A stretch of DNA of 64,000 nucleotides from Owenia fusiformis (GCA_903813345.2 CAIIXF020000004.1:662513-726512); one strand, 5' to 3'. Positions 26,801 through 41,800 are shown, counted from the stretch's first letter. Program-made: numbers and translations. Notes: generated by a model from the letters alone, not told the origin.

Positions 26801-29800
26801 AAAGAGAAAAAAATCAAGAATGTTAAGAGACATATCAAATTGTTAATATCCTCTGAGAGGTGAACATTGTATACAGTTTTGGGGGGTGTAGGTATTTTGT
26901 GATTGCAAGGCTTTCTTGAATTCCTGGGGTTCACTAATGAGGCAAAAGTGTAGATTTGGTTTTGACAAAGTGATCCTTCCCTGCCTTCCTTAATATTTAA
27001 GCTTCATTCAAAGTGTGATTCAATCATGTGCCTGAAACATATGCCTAAAATGGTGAATGTGACACCCACATGTGATACAACTCTATATTGTGATGAAGGC
27101 ACAATTAAATATAAAGGTTATATATAAAGGTTTCCACTTTTCAGAAAGAGCAAACTCTCAATTAAATGTAAACACAATACAATGTGGACACAATCATTTT
27201 TGACACAAAAATATACAATCAATCCAGAGATTTGGCCTTAGATTGACAGATGACATACGAATTGGACTTTACAAAGTCTGAATTCTGATTCATAAACAAG
27301 CCGAAATATAAATGAGCCAATCAGATTGGCTGTAGTTCTACTTATATCATACATGTTATCTGATTGGTGCAAAATAATACGAAATACATCAAATATAAAC
27401 CAATCAGAGTACAGAAACCTTTAAGTCATCCCTAATATTTATAGATATACTGAGTGATTCACATATTATAAGTTCTCCACTTTTCAGAAGGAGCAATCTC
27501 TCCAGTTTCATTAAAGGGTTCCGATTAGCATCCCGTATAAAAACAATATGGCGGCTCCAGGTAATTCAACTTGATCAGTCCATTTTTAAGAAATAAGGGG
27601 AGTTCTGTAAAATCCAGTTTATTGAAATTGTCTTTGAGATAAAGTAATCCGTTTATAATGATTTTGAAAACGTTATCCAAAGAGTGATTGCGTTCAAATA
27701 ATACATGTACAACAGCCAATATAAATTCTTGTATTAGAAACCGGTTTGTTTTGCTTTGTTTTATTTGTAGGATATTTCATATGCCAAGCTGTGTGCTATT
27801 ACGTTATGGGGAAATTTAGATGCAAATTTTTCCTTATTATACACAAATTGAAGATCCTGAAACTTCACCCATAAATGTGGAATTGATTTGTCAAAATAAG
27901 AATCACCCTTTTATAAATGTGTGACGATCTATAATATACTTATGCTATATAACAGTTAGAGGTGTTGACACAACGACCTCGAACCTGTGAACCCTTGAGT
28001 ATTATTCCGGGATCGGGCCTTTTATACTAAACGGTGAGCAACACCAGAAACGAGCGTTCGATTTGCTAAACGATATGCGTCACCCTTTAAGACAACATTA
28101 AAAGCACAGCAATAGGCAATTGCAGAAGCAGACAAACTGTCACAATAATACAATGAAGTTACATATTGTAAACAATGAAGCTACATATTGTAAACAATGA
28201 AGCTACATATTGTATACAATGAAGCTACTTATTATATAGGTACAATGAAGCTACATATTGTATACAATGAAGCTATATATTGTAAACACTGAAGCTACAT
28301 ATTATATAGATACAATGAAGCTACATATTGTATACAATGAAGCTACATATTCTATATATTGATATCTATGGACATGTTCCATGGTGATTTGAGGCATATA
28401 TAGTATTTGGCCATTCAGCATATACAGGTTAATCATTTACAATATCTGTATAAAAATAATAAAATCTCTCCTCTTGAGAAGCTTTCATGCAAGACCCTTG
28501 TAAAAGGTAATCATTTTGCATAGACTTTACTTAATAATGACCAGCCATGTGGCATATGCATGTGTTAGCAGAGCCAAAACTTAGCATTTAATTATCTATG
28601 AATCAGGTCAGACCTTCAAAAAAGCACCACAATACCATTTTCATCATATTTTGCTGGGCTTGCATGGCTTTAAAAGAAAATGCATGCATATAGAGGAAGC
28701 ACCCTTAGCATTCTTGGAGACATTTGCAATAGGATAATATTTATATATTACAGACAGACGATTTGTGAAACCTCATTAGGAGAATTTAGAACTCTGTGAA
28801 AAGATCTTTATTTTAATTATTGTTCCATCAACTATTATGATGACATCAAACCATTATGATGACACCAACCTATAATAATGATGACATTCAGTTATGATGA
28901 CATCAAACCATTTATTCACATGATAGGGCCAAATGTGCGTATATAACCATACAGTGAGGACCAAAATACAACATCCGCATGCATCACCACCACAGTCTGA
29001 TGAAAATAAAAAACTGAGAAAATGGCGTCAATATTTCTGGTTCTGCCGTATTTCCCAGAATTCATTTCCAAGATGGCGGGCGGCCAGTCGTGCCTTACTC
29101 ACTGTTGGGATTTTGCTGGCTGTGTCAGAGTGTTTACTGTACCCTACCAACTGCAAGCATATATAACAACGGGTTCAATTGCATTATGGGATGTTTGTGT
29201 TGCATTGTGGGGGTACTGAATGCTGCGTCATTCTTAAATTGCATCGTGAGAGTTTTTATTTATTTACAATCATTGTACTTTTAATGTTCCATCTTGGGAG
29301 TTATAATATATTGCATCATGGGAGTTTTAATATTGCATCATGGGAGCTTTTGTCGCATCATGGGAGTTTTATATATTGCATCTTGGTAATTAATTATTTT
29401 ATTATTTGGCTTCACCTTGTGAAATAAATACATGTATGTTTCACTTTTGTTGGTGGATTCATTGAGCTATTGAGGAAATCAAAATTTAGTACAGAAAATT
29501 TTGCATTTGAAGATAATTGTACTCAAGATGTTCAATATACGGACAATCTACAGACAACAAATACACTGATAATCACAGTATATAATACATATGGAGTGCA
29601 TATTTGAGATACAGTGTGTGAAGATGTGTTTTAATTCACACTGGCCAGTAGAGTGGGCTACAGTAACCATGGTGATGATGCATGAAGTGATGTCCATCTT
29701 TATGAGAAGTATAGACAGCATTTTATTACATGTATATATCCTCTTGACTAGAGGCAGAATCAGATATAGCGAGCAAGTAAATTTCACGTTTAGATGTTTT

Positions 29801-32800
29801 TGAGGGTCTTGTTATATCAATTTTCAAAAAATACCTCGTGTTCATACTTTATTCAAGGAACACTAAAGATTTTTACATGTACATTTTTACATTGTGTTCT
29901 TATTCTTCATTTGGAAATATTGCACTTTGAATTTGACAACTTCACTCGCTGTGATCACAGATCTTTCGAGAGATAATATATTTGAGATGGTCAATTGTAT
30001 GCTTGCAATATCATCTAATTCTGCCTTTAGGATAATGTCCTTCATATGGCAAAATCCTTCGTGTGTTGAGGCTTATTCAGATCTAAGAAGAGATGAAAAA
30101 GCAGTATAGAGAGACAAACTGTTTCATGCACATGCAGATTTCCATGAAAGAATGATAGTATGATAAATACAATTATAATGTTATGGAACCTGGTACATAA
30201 GTACTAAAATCTGGTACATAAGCACTGGAACCCGGTACACGAGTACTGGAACCTGGTACACGAGTACTGGAACCTGGTACACGAGTACTGGAACCTGGTA
30301 CACGAGTACTGGAACCTGGTACACAAGTACTGGAACCTGGTACATGATTACTAGAACCTGGTGGTAGATGTATACATCATACATCTCATACATTGAGTAC
30401 TAGAACCTAGTACATGAGTACTACAATCTGGTACACAAATAGGTGGACCTACAATCTGTAAGGAATGTTAGAAGTACAGGCTTTCTAAAACATCACTCAA
30501 ACAGTGGGGTTGATATAGGGAGATGGAGAATCTGGTGAATACATACAGATACAGTCATGTCTAATGCTTCCGACCCAAACATATAAAAATCATTGTGCAC
30601 TCAGGCAAACTGTTTTCTAATCAGATCTAAAATGAAGACAAATATATAATGCACTTTGCAAACTTGTAGAAACTTGGGAAAAGTGCGTACTTCTGCACTG
30701 AAAAGGTACACTTGCACTTGTGTAGGGTACATGCGTACCGAAAGCAGTCACTCAAACTTTTAAACACTCACCATCCCATTGTAATAAGCAGGGATATGTG
30801 TTTGTTCATCTCCATAGCCTAGACATAGCTACATAAGAAGAAGTCTACTATTAGTCAAGCCTACACAAGCACTGGGAAGGCATTGTTAACAATAAAGCAA
30901 TGTATATAGAAAACATACAGTTATAGAGCAAGTGTACTGGCACAGAATAACATACCATGATTGAACAAGTGCATATGTACTGGTATTGAGTAAACATGAA
31001 GTTATAAAGGAAGTGCATATGTACTGGTATTGAGTAAACATGAAGTTATAAAGGAAGTGCATATGTACTTTTTTTTTTTTTTTTTTTTTTATTTATTTAT
31101 TTTATCCACCATATTTGATGTGTTTAAATAAATTTTACATTATTTACTTATAATTATAACATATGTATATGATATACAATTTAATTATAGTTACAGACCA
31201 GACTCTGGTCTATTTATGTACATTTTATGGATGTAAACAGCAATTTGCTTATATTCCTCGACATCAAATATCTCCCCTGCACCAAAAATTGCTCCAAGAA
31301 TCATCTCTTTTGGATAATTTTGTGCTGGTTTGAAGATATTATGTACAATTTCCAAAATATTAGATCTTAAAGCATCATGACCTTCACAGTCCAGTATCAT
31401 GTGTGATAGTGTTTCTGGTTCTTTATAGCACATTTTACATAATACAGAAATTTTTCCGTTAGACCACCTATTGACATTAATCATTATGTTTCCTTCTCCC
31501 AACAGTAGTTTAACCACCGTCCTGCAACACTTCAAAATTCTAGGATCTAATTTAGCTACCTTCCACCATATTATAGGCTGGATGTCATGGGTTACTATTC
31601 TGAACAATGGCAATTTTCTTGACAATATACATTCAATTTGCCAGTTACGTAATTCAAATAAATGTACCTTACTCTTCACAATATTTTTCCACTGTAACTT
31701 TGAATAGACGTGTCCATTAAACATTTCATAGACCATTTCATCTAGCTGATATGCTTTTGCCATCTTAATACAATTCCCTATAGGAGAAAATTTGTTGAGA
31801 TCTTCGTATGTTGCACTAAGGAGGCGTAAAATGATAAGTTTCTTGTAAATACTTGGAAATGGTAAAGATAAAAGTTGCCATAAAAGCATAAGTTTACTTA
31901 TAACAATGTTCGATGTTAAAGAATGCCATCCTAAAATTGAAGTTGAGGCTGCGTTGCTAGTGGTCTTGGGGATTCCTTGAATTTTCTTAGCTATTCCCCT
32001 GTGGCCACTTTCAAGGCACTCTAACTCAGATTCATTTAGTGGTAAGAGTTCCATACCATACGTTATAGATGGGACACAGCATGTCCAATATAAGCGAGAG
32101 ACAGTGAGAGGATTTGTAGGATTATTAACAGTGGATGACACTCCAATATAGGCATTGATAGCTCTTCTGCCTTTTGAAAGGGAATTTTCAACGTGGGAAA
32201 TATGTGACTTATTCGCTAAAGGCAGGCCTAAATGTTGTACAGTGTCATTCACTTCAATGGTCCTATCACCAAGAGACAAAATGGGTTTGTTTACATGCTT
32301 CTTATTTGAAAAAACGATTGCTTGACACTTATCCGGATGGTATTGGAACCTCCATTTCACACTATAATCATATACAATATCTAACATTTTTTGCATTGAT
32401 TTTGCATGATAAGCTATAAGAACTGTATCATCAGCAAAAGAAGGACATGATACAATTATGTTATTGATTTGACAACCTGCTTTAGATTCCTGGATAATAT
32501 TAAGTAGTTCATTTGTATATAATGAGTACAATTCCATCGAGAGGATTCCTCCCTGATGAACCCCCCTTTCTACTAAGAAGGGATCAGACAAGGGGGAGTC
32601 ATTAGTGATCTTTACTGAACAAGTGAACCCTCTATATGAACACCTGATTAATCGCCATAATTTACCATTAATTCCTTGATTGAAAAGTTTGAATAAGAGG
32701 CCATTGTGCCACACGCTGTCAAAAGCTTTTTTGATGTCCAGTGACGTCACAATGACGTCATTGCCATTTTCTAAGCCATAAGAGATTGCTTCACGAGTCA

Positions 32801-35800
32801 GTAAAGATGTATGAACACTTGAACACTTCTCAACACCAACACCTTGCATGTCTGATTTTATCTCCCTACGCGGGCATTTCTGAGATCTGTTAAGCATTAA
32901 CCGTTCAAATAATTTCATGAAGGTTGTTAATAGGGTGATCCCTCTATGATGATCCTTATTTAAGCAATCTTTATTTCCCCCTTTAAAAAGAGGGAGAATG
33001 ACACCTAATTTGAAAGATCTGGGAATGTGTTCTAAGATAATGATATGATTGAACAATGTCACTAGGACCTGGATCACAGGGAGACCCCCCTTAGATAAGT
33101 GTTCAGAACTCACTAAGTCCCATCCAGGAGCTTTATTATTAGACATCTTTGAGCACATCTTAGTCATTTCATTTACATCAATTGGTTCAGTAAAACTTAA
33201 ATCATTCATGAGTTTACTTTCTTTCTCCATTCTATCTACTGAAGTATTCACCATGTCAAAAAACTGTTGGTCATATAAATTATCATGATTACCATGAGCG
33301 GACATTAGATCTTTAAAGTAAGTCCTCCACTCATTTGTGACCTCCAGTACATCAGTAAGTATAGTGCCATCATCAGACTTTATTGCTGGGATACTATTAA
33401 CCCTCGGTTTTCTCTTTTTAACAAGATACCAGAATTGGTTAAGTGATAATTCTTCTAATTTATCTATTTCCAACTGACATTCGTTTTCATAAACCTGTTG
33501 GGCTTTTCTAAACTCGCGTCTGAAAGACCTTTTTGCATTTTTATAATTATCCCAAAACATATTACCTCTAGTCCTGGGTTTACCATGTTTAACCCATTCA
33601 TTCCAGGATTTCTTTTTACACTTGACTAGTTCTTTCAGAATAGGAGACCAATAAGGCTTTAAATGTCTGCAATATTTAGATTTAGGTAGATGTTTGTTTG
33701 CTGCATAGTGTAAAATCTGAGTAAACATGTCAAAACATTCCTCTAATAATACATTATTTGAAATATGTTCATCAAGACTAGACATCAAAGGGTTAAGATA
33801 CTGATTTATTAATGATTCTAATTCCTCTGTATAATCTCTTAAATTCCCCTCAGAGACTTTTTTCCATGCAATTTTTGTGGAATGACTTGTTTGTTGGTTC
33901 TTAAGAATAATTCCTTCTTGAATTAGGAGTTTAACTTTAATTGGTAAGTGATCAGAGAAGTTCAGAGGATCATTCTCAAGAACCATTATATAGTCACATT
34001 TACTAACTAATCGTTCACTCAAAATGCAATGATCAATATAAGACTGACCTGTGTAGTCCCTAAAGAAGGTGTAATTTGGGCCTTGACACATAGGGAGCAT
34101 GTCAACTGGCATTAAGTTAGAGCGTTTACACATATTTAACAGGTTTACACCATTAGCCGAGATTGACCCTGCCCCCCTTGTACCAATGTTCTTGCCAAAA
34201 TCAGCATTAAAATCACCCATTAAAACAGTGTCACCATCACCTTGTAAATCATTAATTATCACCTCAAGCCTATCTAATACTTCAAGGAAGTTATCATTCT
34301 TACATCGCACATGTGGTAAATATACACAAATAACATAAAGGTGATGAATACCAGGTCTTAATATTTTAATAACCATGTATCTATCACTTTTGTATTTCGT
34401 AACATGAATAATATTTTGGTTTAACGATTTTTTCCAGAAAATAGCAATTCCACCATTTCCAATTATGTGACCTTGATTTAGGGGATCAAGTGTGGTACTA
34501 CTTTCTGAAACACAAGTAAAGTCAGGATGAATATCATAAAGTTTGTTTAGCGAACCTGGATATAACCAATGTTCTGTGAGGCAGAGAATATCAGTTTTAT
34601 CGAGCAATGAGTTTAAATAAGGGCTGCTGGCATTAAAACCATTCGCATTCCATGCAGTTATTTTAAGATTATCTGCTGTTTTCATATTTTGGTAGTTACT
34701 ATGTTTATTGAAAGTACTGGGTGCAAGGAATAAGGACGATGTAAGCACAATTAATGATAATGTTGTCAGAGCCATCATTCCTCATAACATTCTTCAACGC
34801 AGGAATCACGCCAATCAATGTAAGAAGTATACTCTTTTGAAGCATGGTAAATGTTGTCATAATCAATATCATCAAGCCTGGGAGCATTATTACGACGGCC
34901 TTTTGGCACCCATTCTCTGCATTGCACTGGAGAAGGCCAAGCAGAGGGGGACATTGCACGTTCAACATTGGATTTTGGCACAATAATCTTGCATCCAACT
35001 CTATACTGGGACACTTTATTATGCACAACATAGCTTTGCATAATACGTATATTTTGATTTTTAGCATGTGCTGACACCTGGTGTTTGATATCCTCATTAG
35101 TCTCACCCTCACATATCTCAATGTTCTCCAAGTATAAGGTAATACCAGATTCAGATTTGACACCTCTGAGAAACCGTGTTGAAGAATTAGCTCCGCTAAG
35201 GCCACGAATCGTTGGCTTACTGGCAGTTGACCTTAGATCGAGACGAGGGGGAGGGTTTTTTGGCCTTTTACGTCGTACAACATCTGACCAAGTTTCTCCA
35301 TCTGCTACAGGATCAGACACAATGACTTCAATGGGATTCTGCGTTGGGTTTCGTGCGCGCTGCGTAGCATTAGGCTTTTTTGAGGTTTCCTTTCCTGGTG
35401 CACGGGGTTCAGGAGCAGATGCATGGCGACCGCGACCCCTTCCCCTACTAACGCGAGGGGAGATCACAATACCAGAGGGGATATCCTTACGGCAGATATC
35501 ATTAGGAGGGACAGCAAGGGAGGGATTAGCCTTGGTAGGAACATCCCTAGCTGGTGGATCCTTTGAACTTGATTTTTTTTCAATAAGCGTTGCGGGGGCA
35601 GGTGGTACATGTATTGGGACGTTTGTGGATTTTTTTGGATCAGACGGTTTGGAACTCAGTGAAGATTCTTTTATCGCCATTACAGACTTCATTCTTTCAT
35701 TTAGCACTTTTATCTCCTGATCATGAGACTTTTGCATTTGTAATATTTTACTATTGAGCTCACAGATCTTCTCAGACAATTCAATAATCTTTAATCCATG

Positions 35801-38800
35801 TTCCTGTATAACAGCTCTAGGAACAGTGAAGGGTTTAGGCTTGCGTATTTCAGGGATTTGACTGCTACCTGCCAACACATGTTTGGGGAAGTCCTCATAT
35901 AGGTCTGTGGAGTACGCATATAAATCGTATATATCATTACATATGCTGATTGTCTTTTTATCACCAGTTCGACGTTTTGCTTTAAGCTCATCCGTTTGAT
36001 CCTGTCCCCTAATCTCTGGGGGACCATAGATATTTTTTAACACATCTGAGAGCTTATCACGGCACAAGGAAAACAATATGTCTCTAGTTTCCTCCAAAAG
36101 CTGTTCATCATAGTCATGAATGAGAGTTTCGATAACATCTTGTCGAGTATTACAGTCAATAGACTGCAAAATAATATCAATGGTGGTGTCCAAAGGGTTA
36201 ACTGATGCCATGGTGTTAAGGCATGATAAATGTTTGTTATTGTTTACACCAGCTTAATTGGGGTAGAAAAACTTAGTAATTAGTCAAATATGACCAAGTA
36301 AAAAAGGTCCTTATTAAGCAATATACAGTTTATCCAGCTGATATGGCCAATTAAGCTTCCAAAAATATGGCCTAATTTCTGATCAGCTCACAAAGATTCA
36401 AGAAAAACCATACCTTTTCCTTTCAAATACGCATTTTTGAGGCATAAATATTCCATAAAGACAGTATATCCAGAAACCCGGAGGTTTTATGATTGTCCTC
36501 ATGTACCAATATTTTACTAATGTGTTTTTACTAATGTGTAATCCGCTAAAAAGTAGGAGCTCCAAAAAACTTGACTTCATCTACCTTTGACCTTTGATCA
36601 TCATCTGGTATTGAGTAAACATGAAGTTATAAAAGAAGTGCATATGTACTGGTATTGAGTAAACATGAAGTTATAAAGGAAGTGCATATGTACTGGTATT
36701 GAGTAAACATGAAGTTATAAAGGAAGTGCATATGTACTGGTATTGAGTAAACATGAAGTTATAAAGGAAGTGCATATGTACTGGTTTTGAGTAAACATAC
36801 AGTTAAACAGCAAGTGCACATGTACTGGCACAGCATAAACACCATAATTGAGCAAGTACATATGTAGTATTAGAGAGTAAACACACAGCTAGAACAAGTG
36901 CACATGTACTGGTACTGAGGACATATAAGGTTATAGAGGAAGTGCATATGCACTGGTACTGAGTTGACATTGAGTTATAGAGCAAGTGCATTTATACTGG
37001 CATAAAGAATATATCAAAGCACAAATGGCAAAAAATAATTATTAGCCATTGATTAACAATACTAAACATACAGTTATAGATCAGAGTAAGTGCATTTGCA
37101 CTTGTACAAAGTAAACATGCACTGAAATATCAAGTACACTTGTACTGAGTAAGCGAACACTTATATATTGTTACCTCAAAAAAATTTAATTATACTATTT
37201 TTTCGTTATGTATACTTAATTTAAGTTAATGCATTTTTTTGTTTCAGTGACGAAAGAAAGCAGTTATCAAAATATTTTGAAAATTGCCCATGAGGTGTCT
37301 TTTTGTCTTTTTCATGTCAATGTGTAATACTGTATCTGAAACATTTGAAATAAAGTGAATTGAATTGACAAAAAAATCAAATGGTACCAAAATGAGCAAA
37401 ATGAGTTCAACCATGGTACAAGTAAGTATCTGTGATATGCTGTGGAATAACTACAGGGAATAGCATGCACACAAAAGAGGTTGCCCAATCCCACAATTCA
37501 TCCTGAATATATATGTTTATGAGATGGGGAACTTATCTTTGTTACTGACCTGGGAGACATTAATAGAAACTTTGTAAAGTTAGGAATTCGTAAAAGTCCA
37601 TTGTTCTTACTGTGATATCTTTGTATCCATGGTTATGACAATTGTTTTATTAACTCAAAACTTTACGCCGATTCTGTTCTTATTTCTATGAATTTCTGTA
37701 CAATATACCCTAGATAATGTCATTTATAACTAAACAAGCCATCTGAAGCAAAGAGCAAAATCATTTCATCCGTAAAGCATTGAAATCTGGACTGCGGTAA
37801 CTATGTTCATGCTACTAAGCATATAATCCCACAAATAACCCAATGCCAACATGTAACGAAACATATATCAATACTTACATAGCCTTCTGGATGAAGTTTT
37901 ATCAGGAACTTTTTCCGTTTGAAGCTAAGTTTGCGTATTTTTGCCCAAGAGAAGGTGTTTATCTTGGTTTGGTTTTGAAAGACTAGTACTCCCATATGGG
38001 CCACAGCTAATGTCAGTGGGACACCTTCATGGTCCTGCAAAATAAAGGTACAGTCAAGCCACTTCTATTCTCTGTATGAAACACTGGCATGTAGCGATTA
38101 TAGCGGTCCTGTCTTGGCTTATTGAATTGTTACGAAGTTACGTATGCGGTGCGGAAGTTAGAGAGCAAATGACCATCATTTCAATGTAATAGTTTATGCA
38201 GGAAAATTGAGATTAGGCCATTGGAGTATTTGTTTCATGCATTTGTAAAACGTTACCCACTCATAGGTCATACTTATCGTTAAACCAATAACTCAAATAT
38301 ATGCCCTTGTACACCGATCACCTGTTGAAATTAATACAGGCCGATTTCAACAAATGTAAACGGCGATATATTTAAAATCGTATTCAAGCATGACCACGTC
38401 CCAACTTCTTTTGTTTTCTTTACAACTAAGCTATGACTGCAGTCTATTCAGTGTTGCGTATCGAACCTTGTTTATTATAAAAATAGTGCAACAACAAGCA
38501 GAATTCACACATTTACCTTATACTTATTCTCAACTGAAGACATTGAATTTATCTCTTAGGTTTTACATTATAAATATCTTAACATGCAGAATACGAAAAT
38601 AGAGGCTTAGGCCCAACTTTGTATGAATTTTATGAGAATAATCTGATTTTAGAGAAATGAAAAGAAAAATGTCCACACACTACACAAAATATTTATGGTT
38701 CCCCGGGAATACGTATGTGCTGCTTGTATATTAGAATCGTATTCCAGTTACAGAAAGAAGTACATATCATGCTAAACTATATACAACAGTTATGCACTTG

Positions 38801-41800
38801 GAGGTTTTGGATACAGGGAATATCCCGAGGGATACATAATATGTCTTCCCTTGGTCCCTCGGGAAGAAATATTGTATATCTCTCGGGATATTCCCTGTAT
38901 CCAAAACCTCCAATTGCATAACCCCTATATAATGGCCAAGGGATAATCCCAATATCCTGACTATAGGATAATATGTTTATCCCATACCAATCTTGGTCAT
39001 CTGGTTCACATTGTTAAATCGTGGAAATATTTTAGAATATTCATGTCCAGTTTTGTTTTCTTGGTCGTGGGCGGATTTTCATGTTCTCTCAAATAATCCC
39101 ATATTTATTTTCTCGAATTTTTTATTGATAAAGTGGATGCTCTCTCCCTTTTTTAACTATCAAACAGACCCTGATTGTCTGTGTTTTCTCCATTGCCGTT
39201 TACAGTCATTCCGCGAACGTTACAAATTATGAACAAATATGCAAGCGGCGATTATGACGTAGCGGGCAGATATACTACATCTGCCCGCTTGGAGCGGGAC
39301 GTAAAGCTTTATCCCATGGTTGCAAGGAGGATATAGATCGAATATCACATGATGATATATTTGATATGTGGATCAAGATATCATATTTTAGCAAACAATT
39401 TACGAACCATCGAATATCACTTTTAAACTATCGAATATCACATCTTAAATAGAGGATATCCTATGATTTATGAGTGATATGATTTTTATCCATGAATGGA
39501 TATGATATCTGCACGAGTGAGCGTAGCGAGAGATTAAAATCATATCACGAGTAAATCATAGGATGTTCTTTATATTCCATAGTTAAAGTCATCATCAGAA
39601 TCTTCGGGAATTAAGTGATCTAAAACGAATTTTCCAAACGATACGGCGATATTGACACTTAGCCTCGTTTTGAGTCTAAAGTAGCAAAAATCCATAAACC
39701 ATGGCATGACGGCGCCGCATGTCATGGCTAAAACACCGTATGCTATGGTTACACGCGGTAGTATCTCTTCGGGACGTATCGAAACCACTCCGTCCCGAAA
39801 AACCGTTAATTTGAATTTAAAACCTACCCCAGTGTTTGAAAATCAAGGATTGTGAGTCTCACACTTCACCGTTTTTCTTCAAACTTGTTCCGTACAAAGC
39901 TTCACAGAAATACCTTTCAGTCGATACATTGTTTTCGTGTACAAAGTACCTCGTTTTAGCGGCGTTTTGGTCCCCAGCTGTGAGATAAAGCAAATTTTCA
40001 TAACTTTCAACTGTAAGTCAAGTTATCTCGCCAGGCTTTTACCCATTCTCGCTCATAATTTCAGAATGGACTCCCATTACAAACCTTCCATCGCTACGTT
40101 TTGATTTTTGGGCATCAAACGCAGCAGTTTCTAAATCATCCACACATCTCTTAAAATTTGACTAATACGTCCCGTCACCTTCCACTACGCCCCGCCGAGT
40201 CTATGACTACAAACGTGGAGTTTTCATGGGGAGGCGGTAATAGAATCTGAAGCAGGTCCTTTACCGGGATAATAGTTTCAATAATGCAGTAGCAAGTTTC
40301 GTGAAATTGGTGACAAAATATACTTTTACATGATACTGTCCCCTCCATAAGTTTGGCAACCTTAGCATTGTGTTAAAGCCTATTTATGTTTGAATTTTTA
40401 TCTACATAACCTGCGGGGGAAATACTTATAAAATTGACGGAAATATAACTTGACTTTATTCCCAATACCTCCAAATTTTCTTGATGTTTTTCCTCAATTA
40501 CAATAGATCGGAAATGGATGATAAATCTGATGAATTTTTGAAAATCGACATTCCCATGTAAACCCATGAGAATTGATATGTTTGTCGCATGCCATACGAC
40601 AGAATATCCATCAATCTGAGTACTAGATATAGCAAAAAGTACAAGTTAGGTACAGTAGACAGCTGAATTTGCTATCTTTATTTAACAAAAAGTTGATACG
40701 TTTCTTCAGGTTCAACAAAGTTATAGGTTAGGGTTGTCCAAATCTGCAAAATTTTCCAAAAATCTGTCATCTGATAGATTCTAGTTACAAATTGACTCTT
40801 GGTACAAATATTTCCACTCTAGACCCCTGGGAAATTTTGCCACGCGTCTCACTTGAAGTTTTGGTAATTTTGACAAATATGCCGTTTTCATAAATGGTTT
40901 ATAACTCAAAATTAAACTGTTGTATTTCAGGAATATGTATTTTTTCTTCATCATGTATAATTTTCAATAAGCCTACAGGCACCACTTTTTTTTAGCTAAA
41001 TCCATCGGGAAACTTTGCCACGCTTAATTTCAAAATAACGGAGATGTTATCAAAATTGAGCAATATTGGCACAAAAACGTTTCTAGATTCATATAAAGAA
41101 TGCATCATCATACAACACTAATTGGTATATAAACAACATCTACTGACTTGGTCTGATAATGTTATATAAAGATTTTAACTGTTGTGTGTCAACCTTTCTT
41201 CTGTATGATTCCATTGGATTACATTATGAAACGTGTACCATATAAAATGATACATGTTTCTAACGTTATGCTGAAAATAATATAATTGACATCACCCATC
41301 CTCTCGCATTTAACATTTTTCAAGGATAGGGCACTTTAAACGTTTCTTAAAAATATTTTCAATTGTTCAGTAATTAAAATCTTTATATTGCAATATCGGG
41401 AAATCTAAATTTTAGGGAGATTTTGGACCACCCTATTATAGGTATATTGAAAATGGACAAGAATGGGTAAATCTTAAAACACAATCCGATTGGTATTTAG
41501 AATCGACAATGACAATGGCAACCTACAAACGGACACATCGATGGACAAATTGTTTTAGAATGCAACTCTACGTGTATAGTGATAGACTCGGCGGGGCGTA
41601 GTGGAAGATGACGGGACGTATTGGTCAAATTTGAAGAGATGTGTGGATGATTTAGAAACTGCTGTTTTTGATGCCCAAAAATCAAGACGTAGCGATGGAA
41701 GGTTGTAATGGGAGTCCATTCTGAAATTATGGGCGAGAATGGGTAAAAGACTGGCGAGATAACTTGACTTACAGTTGAAAGTTATGAAAATTTGCTTTAT

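Larger units (their letters stand above)
31069..36606 (-). mobile_element. Apparently full-length two-ORF LINE retrotransposon
   Basis: A minus-strand non-LTR element: poly(A) seen as 22 T at 31069-31090, a long ORF2, ORF1, and about 395 bp of 5' leader ending near 36606. Both ORFs are uninterrupted. Flanks join perfectly in the 44-bp minisatellite register (GTACT then GGTATTGAG), so the empty site is clear. No target duplication longer than 2 bp can be told apart from the repeat itself. An APE-type endonuclease plus ORF1 places it among CR1/L2/Jockey-type LINEs; the exact clade is not assigned. Confidence 0.92.

Noticed and set aside
27525-27719. Small host gene in the TTAA MITE
   Set aside because: The frame is shared by two transposon copies and has no known domain, so it is treated as part of the element.
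32174-35720. Plus-strand frames within the LINE
   Set aside because: Antisense shadows of LINE ORF1 and ORF2.
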